A DNA stretch of 64,000 bases from positions 1 to 64,000 of the forward strand of contig NZ_AMZN01000087.1 of assembly GCF_000331535.1 (NCBI RefSeq), read 5' to 3'. Position 1 is the first letter of the stretch, and each line of letters opens with the position of its first letter. The notes under the pieces were generated by a model. That model saw nothing but the letters and a program-made list of their open reading frames with translations. It had not been told where the DNA came from and searched no databases. This document shows positions 33,739-42,548 of the stretch, piece by piece. Origin of the DNA: Fulvivirga imtechensis AK7 (GTDB lineage: Bacteria; Bacteroidota; Bacteroidia; Cytophagales; Cyclobacteriaceae). The translations under genes were made by a program, and so were the position numbers.

Positions 33739-34701
33739 CTACTCCTCAATCATTGATCGCTTCAAATCATTTTTGATGGGATCAATAGTTTGGATGTAGG
33801 CAAAAATGGCCTCTGCCTCATAGTCAGTAAGCTGTGTGTACGGTATCATTGGCACCCTCAGTGCAGGCTCATTCTCCATTAATCCAAATCTCACAGCCTT
33901 CACAAATTGTTCTTTGCTCCAGTTGCCAATGCCTGTTTCCTTGTCAGGGGTGATGTTAGATGTAACCATCGGGTTGCCATCGTTATCCAGCGGCTTATTA
34001 CCACCTCCCATGAAGCCCTTCGAGTTTTCCGGTGTCATCATGTCGAGTTTTGTAAAATCTGCAGAGTGGCAGGTATAGCACTCCAGGTTATACACGAGGT
34101 ACCGTCCAAGCTCTACCTGATCAGTAGTATCGGGCATTGATATCTTTCCTTTGGGCATATCAAAAGGTTTGAATTCCACATTGCACAGGAACTTTGTTAA
34201 AAAACTCGGCTCTGTGGGATAATCCTCAACAGCAGCAGGGGTTACCATCGGATGATCTGATCGCAAAAAGGCAATGATGGATTCGATATCTTCATCTGCC
34301 ATATGGGGTAGCTTGGCCATATAGGGAGGGGCATAAGAGCCATCTTTCTTTATGCCTGTTCTGAGTAAATACAGGATCTCGCCATCTGTCCAGTTGCCAA
34401 TACCGTAAGTTTCATCCTGGGTGATGTTTGGAACATATATTTTTCCAAATTCCTTTGGCGCATCAGTCATCCATCTTCCCGACAGGGAGCGGGTTTCTCT
34501 GTTCATATGGCAGCTTGCGCAAAGCATTGAGGCCAGCTTTTCGCCTCTTTGTAGCTTTTCGGGAGTAACTTCTATTTCTATGTCGGGAGCTGCTACATCG
34601 TACTTGGGGATGCCTTTCGATTCAATGTAAATAAAGCCGGCTATACCTGGTAAAGCCACTAAACCTAATCCAATTAGGAGGAACTTGACAACTTTTTTCA
34701 T
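33739..34701 (-). CDS. Dihaem c-type cytochrome, membrane-anchored
   Basis: 320 aa. N-terminal membrane helix (residues about 5-27), then two cytochrome c domains with haem sites C61-x2-C64-H65 (CASCH) and C208-x2-C211-H212 (CYTCH). Distal Met candidates lie in PPYMAKLPHM and RVPMIPY. Likely carries electrons in the periplasm. It follows the MarR and YceI genes on the same strand, with a 62-bp gap to marR. Confidence 0.88.
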   Translation of the reverse strand: MKKVVKFLLIGLGLVALPGIAGFIYIESKGIPKYDVAAPDIEIEVTPEKLQRGEKLASMLCASCHMNRETRSLSGRWMTDAPKEFGKIYVPNITQDETYGIGNWTDGEILYLLRTGIKKDGSYAPPYMAKLPHMADEDIESIIAFLRSDHPMVTPAAVEDYPTEPSFLTKFLCNVEFKPFDMPKGKISMPDTTDQVELGRYLVYNLECYTCHSADFTKLDMMTPENSKGFMGGGNKPLDNDGNPMVTSNITPDKETGIGNWSKEQFVKAVRFGLMENEPALRVPMIPYTQLTDYEAEAIFAYIQTIDPIKNDLKRSMIEE

Positions 34702-34763
34702 GACAACATATGTGGGGTAATGTTGTCAATTTAATAAAAATTTTAACCCGGAATATTATGAGT

Positions 34764-35231
34764 TTATTTTTTTTCTTTGTTTTCTGACCTGATCTTGTCC
34801 AATAGTTCATTGAGCTGAACAGCATCTTTTTCAGATAATCCACCCAGGTTGTCGTCAAGCTGGTCTACCGCTTTATCCATTCTCTTCAGAAGGTTTAATC
34901 CATCTTCACTAATAACCACATCGACCAGGCGTCTGTCATTGGGGCAGGTGGTTTTTTTTACCCATCCTTTGAGGGTAAGGCGATCCACAATCCTGGAAAC
35001 GTCTGAGTTTCTGTCAAGCATTCGCTCTTTAATAACACAGGTAGATATCGATTTTGGATGTTGCCCTCGCAGGATTCTCAATACGTTGTATTGTTGGGTA
35101 GTGATGCCAAAAGGTTTGAAAAATTCTTTGTGCTGATTCACTAACCATCCGGAAGTAAATAGCAGGTTGAGCGTAGCTTTCTGTTTTTCGCTCTTAAAAG
35201 ATTTTTGTTGTAATTCGTCTTCTATCCTCAT
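34764..35231 (-). CDS. MarR-family transcriptional regulator
   Basis: 155 aa from the ATG at 35231; a longer frame to 35306 overlaps yceI and adds 25 non-family residues. The winged helix is clear: FGITTQQYNVLRILRG, the recognition region MLDRNSDVSRIVDRLTLKGWV, and wing TCPNDRRLVDVVISEDG. Between yceI and the cytochrome gene in one operon, so the twin palindromes at 35897-35922 are its likely operator (inference). Confidence 0.9.
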   Translation of the reverse strand: MRIEDELQQKSFKSEKQKATLNLLFTSGWLVNQHKEFFKPFGITTQQYNVLRILRGQHPKSISTCVIKERMLDRNSDVSRIVDRLTLKGWVKKTTCPNDRRLVDVVISEDGLNLLKRMDKAVDQLDDNLGGLSEKDAVQLNELLDKIRSENKEKK

Positions 35232-35271
35232 ATGTTGAAATTTGGAGGGTGTGTTCCCACCCTCCAAGGTA

Positions 35272-35859
35272 TTAAGCTTTTTTCTGTAACTCAACGTTAC
35301 AAACAATGTCTACTTCATCACCAACTACTGCTCCACCGGCTTCGGTCAAGGCTCCCCACTTCAGGCCATAATCCTGGCGATTTACAGTGCCGTTGATCTT
35401 GAAGCCTGATTTGATGTTTCCCCAGGGATCTTTAATGGTTCCATTGTATTTAACATCGAAAGTTACTTTTTTAGTCACATCTCTCATAGTAAAATCACCA
35501 ACAAGCTGATATTTTGTGCCTGTTTTTTTGATTTTTCCCTTAAATTTGATCTGAGGATACTTCGCTGCATTAAAAAAATCATCACCTTTCAGGTGCTCAT
35601 CACGTTTTGCATTGTCGGTGTCAATGGAAGCTACCTGGGCGGTAAATTCTACATCCGCTCCATCGAAATCCTCGGCCTTACTTGATACCAGAGCGTCAAA
35701 ATCTTTGAAGTTGCCTTCTGTTTCAGAGATAACCATGTGGCTGACGGAAAAACCAATATTGGAGTGGGCTTTGTCCACTATCCAGGTTGTCTGCGAGTGG
35801 GAAATACCGGCTACAAATAAAAGTGCCGAAAGTAAACTTAACTTTTTCATAATTCTCAT
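35272..35859 (-). CDS. YceI-family periplasmic lipid-binding-like protein
   Basis: 195 aa, or 192 from the ATG at 35850. Signal peptide ends about residue 22 (FVAGISHSQ). The YceI lipocalin-like barrel follows: TWIVDKAHSNIGFSVSHM, IDTDNAKRDEHLKGDDFF, YQLVGDFTMRDVTKKV, MetxxNRxDFG-like NRQDYGLKW. The family binds isoprenoid or polyisoprenoid lipids in the periplasm; the ligand here is unknown. First gene of the yceI-marR-cytochrome c operon, 40 bp ahead of marR. Confidence 0.92.
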   Translation of the reverse strand: MRIMKKLSLLSALLFVAGISHSQTTWIVDKAHSNIGFSVSHMVISETEGNFKDFDALVSSKAEDFDGADVEFTAQVASIDTDNAKRDEHLKGDDFFNAAKYPQIKFKGKIKKTGTKYQLVGDFTMRDVTKKVTFDVKYNGTIKDPWGNIKSGFKINGTVNRQDYGLKWGALTEAGGAVVGDEVDIVCNVELQKKA

Positions 35860-35886
35860 GTTTTTTCGCTTTTAAAGTTATGTTCA

Positions 35887-35894
35887 CAAATATA
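35887..35894 (-). promoter_or_regulatory. Candidate -7 element TATATTTG of the yceI operon
   Basis: Reads TATATTTG on the minus strand, an exact TAnnTTTG match, 27 bp upstream of the yceI start. The two MarR-type palindromes sit immediately upstream, where they would cover the promoter. Confidence 0.6.
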
Positions 35895-35896
35895 CG

Positions 35897-35922
35897 TTGT
35901 TTAAACAATAATGTTTAAACAT
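35897..35922. promoter_or_regulatory. Twin perfect palindromes, likely MarR operator
   Basis: TTGTTTAAACAA (35897-35908) and ATGTTTAAACAT (35911-35922): two perfect 12-bp palindromes sharing TGTTTAAACA, with centres 14 bp apart. They lie just upstream of the TATATTTG box. Palindromic AT-rich sites overlapping the promoter are typical of MarR autoregulation. Confidence 0.7.
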
Positions 35923-36031
35923 TGAATATTTTTTTCTATTTATCAACCCCAGGGGGAGAAAGAAGGTGTGTCCAAAAAAAAAAAAGGCACATTTAATTTT
36001 TTATTGAACCTTTTAGGACAACACTCTCTAA

Positions 36032-36156
36032 TTAGTGTCTGTAAGAAAACGTTCTCGCCAAAGTGCGGGACGAAGTCCCAAAAAGCGCGTCCCTTGAGGA
36101 AGAGCATTTTTGGAACAAGCGTAACGCAAACATTGACGTTTGCTTACAGACACTAA
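36032..36156 (-). repeat. TTAGTGTCT palindromic element, copy C (inverted)
   Basis: 125 bp. Left end TTAGTGTCTGTAAGAAAAC, right end reading TTAGTGTCTGTAAGCAAAC on the other strand: 19 bp of terminal inverted repeat with one mismatch. The core matches copies A, B and D in reverse orientation. Ends 17 bp before the stop of the minus-strand T9SS cargo gene. Confidence 0.92.
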
Positions 36157-36173
36157 TTACTGTTCGTTACCTG

Positions 36174-38696
36174 CTATTGTTTTTTTACGGCAAATCGCAT
36201 TGCCTTATCCATTGTTCTTCCTTTCATCTTAATGAGATAAGTGCCGTTCGGTAGATTGCCTACATCCAGGCGGTGTGTATTGTAACCTTCCTGTGTATTG
36301 ATCTCATTTAGCAGTACTATTTTACCTGACTTTTCATCTATTACCCTTATAGCAATGTTGTCTCGATCTGCTCCTGTTATATTTAGGTTCAGGATATCTG
36401 CCGTAGGATTTGGAAATGCCTCAATGTTAACTTCGGTAGTAATGGCTGATATTGTGTTGTTTGTAGAGCTGTTGGAAGAGGATTCTGCCAGTCCTGACTC
36501 CCATACACCTCTGCCATATGTTCCCGCTCTTATTTTTTCTGAGGCATATTGGATTTCCAATTCAGTCACAGGTACATTGGGTAAGGAAGTCATAAAGCCT
36601 TCCCATACAGTGGTTCCTTCTGCCAGATAGTATATACCCACATCCATACCTACATAGAGCCCGGCATTCTTTTGAAATATGGAAGCATTGGCCGGTAGAT
36701 TGGGGAGATTGTAACTGATATTTTGCCAGGAATTACCTGCATTTGTGGAGAGGTATACTTTTTCACCTTCTGTGTATCCTGAACAGGTGACAGCAACTAT
36801 TTCTGGGTTCACAGGATCAACCGCAATGTTAGTGATGTACTTGCCTGGAAGTCCGCCGGTGATCTCCATCCAACTGCCTCCCTCGTTGGTAGTCACCCAT
36901 ATCCTTTCCCTTACAGAAGCATAAAGATATTGGGGTGCAGATTCAGCAATAGCAAGATCGGTAATAGCCGAGGGGTTGAAATTACCAATGGTTGTCCAAC
37001 TGTTCATTCCATCCGTTGTTTTTCGTACCCCAGTTGAATTTCCGACATACAGAATATTGGGGTTGGTGGGGTGCATTACGAACGGAGTGTTCCATGCTCC
37101 ACTTCCTGGTTGGCTAATAGAAACTCTATTGGTGCCTCCTGAAGTGGTTTTATAAAATGTACCATACTGACTTGTGCCATAGGCAATTAAATTGTCCGGG
37201 GCCAATATGAACTCAAAGCCATCTGCTCCCAGCCAACCATGCCATCCGCGATTAGGTGTATACACATACGTGCCATTATCTTGTGATCCACCCCCGAATT
37301 TACCAGGATTTGTTTGGCTGATACCGATATTGTAGAATTGCCGGATGCCAAGGCCACTGGTTAGATCGGTAAAGTTGACCCCATCATTGGATTTAGTAAT
37401 CAGACCATCACTACCGGAAAAAAGTGTATTGCCAATGTATACCAGTTCGTGACAATCGGAATGTACATATTGAGAAGCAGAAGCATTGGGATAATACCAA
37501 TTGGAAATCTGTTGCCATCTTCTACCACCATTTGTAGTCATATACGTTTCGATTTCGCCTACATGAATAATATTGGCATCTACAGGGGAGACAGCTATAG
37601 CAAGATCATACCAATCTTGCCGGCCTTCTGTCGGAGCAGAACCTTTTCTTTTAAATGAGGCGCCATTATCGGTTGATACGTATAATCCTCTTTTGGAATA
37701 GAAGTAAACATTATTGGGGGCTGCAGCGGTTACTGCAATTTGAGATCTGCTAGTTGAGCTTTGAGAGGTGGATTGGAAAGTAGTCCCACTATCGGATGAA
37801 CGATAAAAAGCCTTGCCCACCAGTGCATATACAAAGTTGGGGTTGCCGGGTTTGAGTTCAAGGTCGTCAATATCTCCATTGAGTACTTTTGTCCAGGTGT
37901 CACCAAAATCAAATGATCGGTAAAGCCCGTCAGTTGTACCGGCAAAAACGATATTCGGATTTTGAGGATTTACTACCATACGCGCACTCGTATGTCCTGC
38001 ACTAACTTCCCAGGTAAGGGACGTCTGGTTCCAGGTAGCTCCGCCATCTGTGCTTTTCAATACACCTACTCCGTAAGTATCGTTAGCGTCACGATCACCC
38101 GTGCCTATTAATATGTGGTTGGTGCCTGGGTGAATAGCTATAGCCGATACTCCCATAGAGGGTATGTTATCTGTCAGAGGTATCCAGGTAGAACCGGCAT
38201 CCGGGGTTTTCCACAACCCTCCTGCAGGTGCACCTAAATAAATAATATTGGGATCATTGGGATCGGCAACAATTACATTGATGCGACCTATACCGGGATT
38301 CCAGTGTCCGGATACATCAGTCCAGGTGGTGGGGCCTAGTTCAGTCCAATTGCTCGTCAGGCTACTCGTATATGCCTCATTAAATTCCTTGCTTTCCGTC
38401 CATTCAATGCCTTGTATGGGAAAGTCTCCCGAAGGATATGTTCTTGGTTCCCACCAGTATTCCCAGCGCTTAAATTGTTTCCAACCGTAGGGCTGACCAT
38501 TTTTTTTATTGAGCTTTCCTTCAGCTTTTTCTTTTTTAGCATATTCATCAAAAGCGTTTTTGACCTCTTTGATGTTGGCTTTGCTTTTCATTAATTTTAC
38601 AAACTTGGGAGTCTCATCAGGATCCTGTTGTTGAGCATAGACGTTGCCAGTATAAAGGCATGCCATTATCAGGCTGTAGTAAAACAGTTTCTTCAT
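36174..38696 (-). CDS. Secreted BNR/sortilin-like propeller protein with T9SS sorting domain
   Basis: 840 aa. Signal peptide to about residue 21. Residues about 115-730 are repeated beta-propeller blades carrying Asp-box motifs (STDGGATW, SSDSGTTF, STNAGNSW, TTDGMNSW). The last 85 or so residues (FPNPTADILNLNI, GTYLIKMKGRTM) are a type A T9SS C-terminal sorting domain. It is probably exported by the type IX system, which the window also represents by PorU2/PorV2, and either anchored or released. Asp-box propellers bind or cut glycans or proteins; no catalytic residues can be assigned. Confidence 0.88.
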   Translation of the reverse strand: MKKLFYYSLIMACLYTGNVYAQQQDPDETPKFVKLMKSKANIKEVKNAFDEYAKKEKAEGKLNKKNGQPYGWKQFKRWEYWWEPRTYPSGDFPIQGIEWTESKEFNEAYTSSLTSNWTELGPTTWTDVSGHWNPGIGRINVIVADPNDPNIIYLGAPAGGLWKTPDAGSTWIPLTDNIPSMGVSAIAIHPGTNHILIGTGDRDANDTYGVGVLKSTDGGATWNQTSLTWEVSAGHTSARMVVNPQNPNIVFAGTTDGLYRSFDFGDTWTKVLNGDIDDLELKPGNPNFVYALVGKAFYRSSDSGTTFQSTSQSSTSRSQIAVTAAAPNNVYFYSKRGLYVSTDNGASFKRKGSAPTEGRQDWYDLAIAVSPVDANIIHVGEIETYMTTNGGRRWQQISNWYYPNASASQYVHSDCHELVYIGNTLFSGSDGLITKSNDGVNFTDLTSGLGIRQFYNIGISQTNPGKFGGGSQDNGTYVYTPNRGWHGWLGADGFEFILAPDNLIAYGTSQYGTFYKTTSGGTNRVSISQPGSGAWNTPFVMHPTNPNILYVGNSTGVRKTTDGMNSWTTIGNFNPSAITDLAIAESAPQYLYASVRERIWVTTNEGGSWMEITGGLPGKYITNIAVDPVNPEIVAVTCSGYTEGEKVYLSTNAGNSWQNISYNLPNLPANASIFQKNAGLYVGMDVGIYYLAEGTTVWEGFMTSLPNVPVTELEIQYASEKIRAGTYGRGVWESGLAESSSNSSTNNTISAITTEVNIEAFPNPTADILNLNITGADRDNIAIRVIDEKSGKIVLLNEINTQEGYNTHRLDVGNLPNGTYLIKMKGRTMDKAMRFAVKKQ

Positions 38697-39182
38697 GTTG
38701 GTTTATAGGTTTATGGTTAATACTGGATTAAAATTAGGAGGATATGCTCGAATAGTTTTGACAGGTTTTGTCCTATGCTGGTACTTAATTATCAAACGAG
38801 TTGGTGCAGCAGCATAAACTCATGGGTTCTTTTTGATAGAACTCGACAAGTAAGGCGGTAGTAGAACTGGATCAGTCGGAACAGTTGGGCCTCTGAAAAT
38901 TCAAAAGTTTGGCCTGCTTTACACCTCACCTCTTGACAGGCTGAAATGCTAGCGCAGCAGCATCGCCCTCTCCTCCCTTGCTCCGATGAAAGCTTCGCGA
39001 AGGCGAGAAGAGATACAAAGCCAGTAGTGAAACCACAGGATTTTGATGGGGGAGGTGTTGCAAGCATATAAAAATACTGAGAATCTACTATACCTGATGA
39101 TCGCTTCTTAGCATCATATTTTAAAGGAAGTATGTTTACATCACCTGCCCAGCAGTATTACTTGATTCAAAAAGAGCGTGGC
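38697..39182. other. Gene-free interval with GC-richer block
   Basis: About 490 bp. Most of it (38792-39067) has a composition richer in G and C than its neighbours and an open minus-strand frame of 91 codons whose product looks non-native (Cys-rich RRGRCCCASISACQ). It reads like a decayed remnant of an accessory element. No TIRs or known domain recognised. Confidence 0.4.
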
Positions 39183-39210
39183 AAAAAAAAAGCGGGCTTT
39201 TAGCCCGCTT
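39183..39210 (-). terminator. Intrinsic terminator of the RRM gene
   Basis: On the minus strand AGCGGGCT-AAAA-GCCCGCT forms a strong 7-8 bp GC stem followed by nine T residues, 26 bp past the stop of the RRM gene. Classic Rho-independent form. Confidence 0.9.
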
Positions 39211-39235
39211 GGAGTACTGATCTATTATTAAGTTT

Positions 39236-39490
39236 TTAATAAGTTTCAGTTTTGGGTCTTGCTTCTTTAACCACTATCGTTCTTCCATCGAATTCGGTTT
39301 CGTTAAGCGCCTTAATAGCCTCTCTTGCGGCATCATCGTCAGGCATTTCAACGAATCCAAAACCTTTTGAACGTTGTGTTTCTCTGTCGAAAATAACTTT
39401 GGCAGAACTAACTTCACCAAAAGCCTCAAATTGTCTTTGAAGTTCTTCGCTGGTCGTGCGGTAATTTAACTTTGCTACGAAAATGTTCAT
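39236..39490 (-). CDS. RRM-type RNA-binding protein
   Basis: 84 aa, a single RNA recognition motif. RNP2 is IFVAKL (residues 3-8) and RNP1 is SKGFGFVEM (about 41-49). Such short RRM proteins are common and abundant in Bacteroidota and are thought to act in RNA metabolism. Monocistronic with its own terminator. Confidence 0.93.
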   Translation of the reverse strand: MNIFVAKLNYRTTSEELQRQFEAFGEVSSAKVIFDRETQRSKGFGFVEMPDDDAAREAIKALNETEFDGRTIVVKEARPKTETY

Positions 39491-39633
39491 TGTAAATAAA
39501 ATAAAATAATTAAAAACACGATGTTTGAAATTCGCGGAGTAGCAAAGGAATTACCCCAGGCTATTATCTTTGAGTCCAAATATCGATATAAAGATAGTAG
39601 AATTCATCGGTTTTTCAATTTTAACGCATTTTT

Positions 39634-39918
39634 TTATTGGCGGAGGACATCTGAAAACTCTTGTTTTTTTGCAAATACTGCAGCGGCATAGGAGCACTCC
39701 GGTGTTATCTTATAGCCTTTTTCCCTGACATAATTCACCGTACTGCTAATGAGCCTGGAGGCAATGCCCTGCCCACTGTAGTCGGGATTCACCTCAGTAT
39801 GGTTGATAGTAAGTTGATTTTGTGCAGAAAGGGTATAGGCTATTAATGCTATCTCCACATCGTTGTGTTCAATGTAGAATTTGCCTTTATTTTTAATTTC
39901 TTTGTGTTGTATAGTCAT
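39634..39918 (-). CDS. GNAT-like N-acetyltransferase, YjdJ type
   Basis: 94 aa, the minimal GNAT form. HTEVNPDYSGQGIASRLISS holds the acetyl-CoA pyrophosphate loop (Q/R-x-x-G-x-G/A), and ITPECSYAAAVFAKKQEF is the C-terminal motif of this short family. Substrate is unknown. Its start is 7 bp after the trmN6 stop, so the two are co-transcribed. Confidence 0.85.
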   Translation of the reverse strand: MTIQHKEIKNKGKFYIEHNDVEIALIAYTLSAQNQLTINHTEVNPDYSGQGIASRLISSTVNYVREKGYKITPECSYAAAVFAKKQEFSDVLRQ

Positions 39919-39925
39919 TTTCCGG

Positions 39926-40645
39926 CTAAAGTTTCAAATAAAAGTCTTGTGTTAAAGATATATAATCTTTACTCCACTGGCCATTGTCATGATATTGTAT
40001 TAATTCATCTTTTACAACAGAAACCGGTGTTCTTTTGAGTTCAAGTAGCCACCTTTCAACAGGCTTGGCTTTTTTTGGAAAAAAGGCCGTTTCACGACTT
40101 GCAAATAGCTGTTCCTCACGGGCCAGGGCCAGTAGTTCATCCCTTTTTTGTGCGGGAATGACAACTGAAAGCGCACCCTCTGGGGCTAGTAGCTGATTCG
40201 TTACCTTCAAAAGTTCGTCTAATGTTAGTTCCGCATCATGACGCGCCTGGTGTCTTCTGGCATGAGGCGAGAGGGTGCCCGCAGAAAAGTAAGGTGGATT
40301 CGAAACAATTACGTCATATTTTTTGGCGCTCGCACGTGCATAATCCTGCGCCTTTCCATGCATAATCTTTATTCGATCGTTCCATGGACTTTGGCTTGCA
40401 TTACATTTAGCTTCTTCTGCTGCTATTGGATCTATTTCGATAGCATCAATTTGAGCTTTTGCCGCTCTCTGGGCGGTCATAAGAGCAACCAGACCCGTGC
40501 CGGTACCGATATCCAGGATGGTTCGGGCTGCTGTAAGATCTACCCACGCCCCCAAGACAACCCCATCGGTACCCACTTTCATTGCCGTATGTTTTTGAGT
40601 AATACTAAATTGTTTAAAATCAAACCGGTCTTTTCTTCTGGACAT
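39926..40645 (-). CDS. trmN6: tRNA1(Val) (adenine(37)-N6)-methyltransferase
   Basis: 239 aa. The N-terminus (FKQFSITQKHTAMKVGTDGVVLGAW) is typical of TrmN6/YfiC. SAM-binding motif ILDIGTGTGLVALM follows, then the N6-adenine catalytic motif NPPY (in VIVSNPPYF). It methylates A37 of tRNA-Val. Upstream of a GNAT gene in a two-gene operon; divergent from fhs. Confidence 0.92.
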   Translation of the reverse strand: MSRRKDRFDFKQFSITQKHTAMKVGTDGVVLGAWVDLTAARTILDIGTGTGLVALMTAQRAAKAQIDAIEIDPIAAEEAKCNASQSPWNDRIKIMHGKAQDYARASAKKYDVIVSNPPYFSAGTLSPHARRHQARHDAELTLDELLKVTNQLLAPEGALSVVIPAQKRDELLALAREEQLFASRETAFFPKKAKPVERWLLELKRTPVSVVKDELIQYHDNGQWSKDYISLTQDFYLKL

Positions 40646-40721
40646 GTATTACAGTGGCTGTTAGATTTTTGGTTATGGAGCAATAAATGGAAAAAATGCT
40701 ATCTTTTTTTAATTCCACCTG

Positions 40722-40729
40722 TAAATTTG
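40722..40729 (+). promoter_or_regulatory. Candidate -7 element TAAATTTG of fhs
   Basis: Exact TAnnTTTG match 47 bp upstream of the fhs start. No clear -33 partner. Confidence 0.4.
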
Positions 40730-40776
40730 GGAGATTGCAATCGATTTAACGATAGAACCGGATTAAAAATAAGTGT

Positions 40777-42474
40777 ATGAGCACTGCTACATTCAATAAA
40801 AAGCACAAAACGGACCTGGAAATAGCTCAATCGGCGAAGCTTCGTCATATTCGTGAGGTGGCCGGGTCAGTGGGCATTTCGGAGGACCAACTGGAGATGT
40901 ATGGGAACTACAAGGCCAAACTGCCCTTGCACCTAATTGACGAGGCGAAAGTGGCAAAAAGCCACCTGGTTTTGGTAACTGCGATGACGCCCACTCCTGC
41001 CGGAGAAGGAAAAACCACTACCTCCATTGGACTTACGGAGGGTTTAAACAAAATAGGAAAGCAAACAACAGTAGTACTTAGGGAACCATCACTAGGGCCT
41101 GTGTTTGGAATGAAAGGAGGTGCAGCAGGAGGCGGGTACTCTCAGGTGGTGCCGATGGAAGATATTAACCTGCACTTCACCGGTGACTTTGCAGCTATAG
41201 AAAAGGCTAATAATTTACTGGCAGCGCTTATAGATAACAATATTCAAAATCCAAAAAATAACCTGGGTATTGACCCCCGTACTGTAGAGTGGAAGCGGGT
41301 GATGGATATGAACGACCGGGCGCTTCGCAATATTGTAACCGGACTGGGAGGCAAGCCCGGTGGTATGATGCGTGAAACGGGCTTTAATATCACTGCTGCT
41401 TCCGAAATAATGGCCATTCTATGCTTAGCAAAAGACATTGAAGACCTTAAGGAGAAAATTGGCAACATCTATGTAGGTGATACCTATGATGGTAAAGCAG
41501 TGTTTGCCCGTGATCTGAATGCTCAGGGCGCCATGGCCGTATTGCTGAAAGATGCTATTAAACCAAACCTTGTGCAGACCCTCGAGGGTAATCCTGCAAT
41601 TATTCATGGTGGTCCGTTTGCTAATATTGCTCAGGGTACCAACTCTGTGATCGCCACTAAAATGGGGATGTCATTAACCGAATATGTGGTGACAGAGGCC
41701 GGTTTTGGAGCAGATTTGGGCGCTGAAAAGTTTTTAAACATTAAGTGTGGCTATTCCGGATTGTCGCCTAAGGCTGTAGTGCTTGTGGCGACCATACGTG
41801 CGCTGAAATATCATGGGGGACAGCCGCTGCAGGAGCTAACCATACCAGACACGGTCAGCTTGGCCAAGGGGCTTGCTAACCTTGAAAAACATATTGAAAA
41901 CATCAGGATATACGGTCTTCCGGCAGTGGTTTCCATAAACAAATTTGTTTCCGATACAAACGAGGAGGTAGCAATTATTGAAAAGCGCTGTAAGGAACTG
42001 GGTGTAAGCGTAGCAATCTGCGAAGGCTGGGAATTTGGTGGAGAAGGTACCACGAAGTTAGCATCGCAGGTCGTTGAGGCGGTGGAAGGTTTTGATGGAA
42101 AGTATAAGCCTGTTTATGATTGGAATTGGAGTGTAAAAGAGAAGATAGAGGCTGTGGCCAGAAAGATCTATGGTGCCCGCGATGTAGAGTTTTTGCCTAA
42201 GGCAAAGCAAAATCTTCGAAAAATTGAAAGAATAGGATTGAATGACAAGCCTATTTGTATAGCGAAAACACAAAATTCATTTAGCGATGATCCCAAGTGG
42301 TTGGGTAAGCCTGAGAATTTTACACTGACAGTTAGAGAGATCGAAATTGCCTCCGGAGCCGGCTTTTCGATCCCGGTAACCGGAAACATGCTCAGGATGC
42401 CCGGCTTACCTGCACTACCGGCAGCCGAAGGAATGGATATAGACAACGCAGGGCGCATCACAGGGTTGAGTTGA
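40777..42474 (+). CDS. fhs: Formate-tetrahydrofolate ligase
   Basis: 565 aa. P-loop TPTPAGEGKTTTSIGL (GEGKTT at residues 76-81), then REPSLGPVFGMKGGAAGGGY and HFTGDF, the family signatures. It condenses formate, ATP and tetrahydrofolate to 10-formyl-THF. Length is typical. Followed by fdhD and a DUF7009 gene, so the group points to formate and one-carbon metabolism. Confidence 0.96.
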   Translation: MSTATFNKKHKTDLEIAQSAKLRHIREVAGSVGISEDQLEMYGNYKAKLPLHLIDEAKVAKSHLVLVTAMTPTPAGEGKTTTSIGLTEGLNKIGKQTTVVLREPSLGPVFGMKGGAAGGGYSQVVPMEDINLHFTGDFAAIEKANNLLAALIDNNIQNPKNNLGIDPRTVEWKRVMDMNDRALRNIVTGLGGKPGGMMRETGFNITAASEIMAILCLAKDIEDLKEKIGNIYVGDTYDGKAVFARDLNAQGAMAVLLKDAIKPNLVQTLEGNPAIIHGGPFANIAQGTNSVIATKMGMSLTEYVVTEAGFGADLGAEKFLNIKCGYSGLSPKAVVLVATIRALKYHGGQPLQELTIPDTVSLAKGLANLEKHIENIRIYGLPAVVSINKFVSDTNEEVAIIEKRCKELGVSVAICEGWEFGGEGTTKLASQVVEAVEGFDGKYKPVYDWNWSVKEKIEAVARKIYGARDVEFLPKAKQNLRKIERIGLNDKPICIAKTQNSFSDDPKWLGKPENFTLTVREIEIASGAGFSIPVTGNMLRMPGLPALPAAEGMDIDNAGRITGLS

Positions 42475-42548
42475 TATTACAGCTTATTAATTCTTCACGA
42501 TAATAAATGTATTTAAAATTATCTCATAGTTTGAGTAATTTTAAGCAC

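Noticed and set aside
38792-39067. 91-codon minus-strand ORF
   Set aside because: Composition and Cys-rich sequence look non-native, no domain; described as a possible relic region instead.
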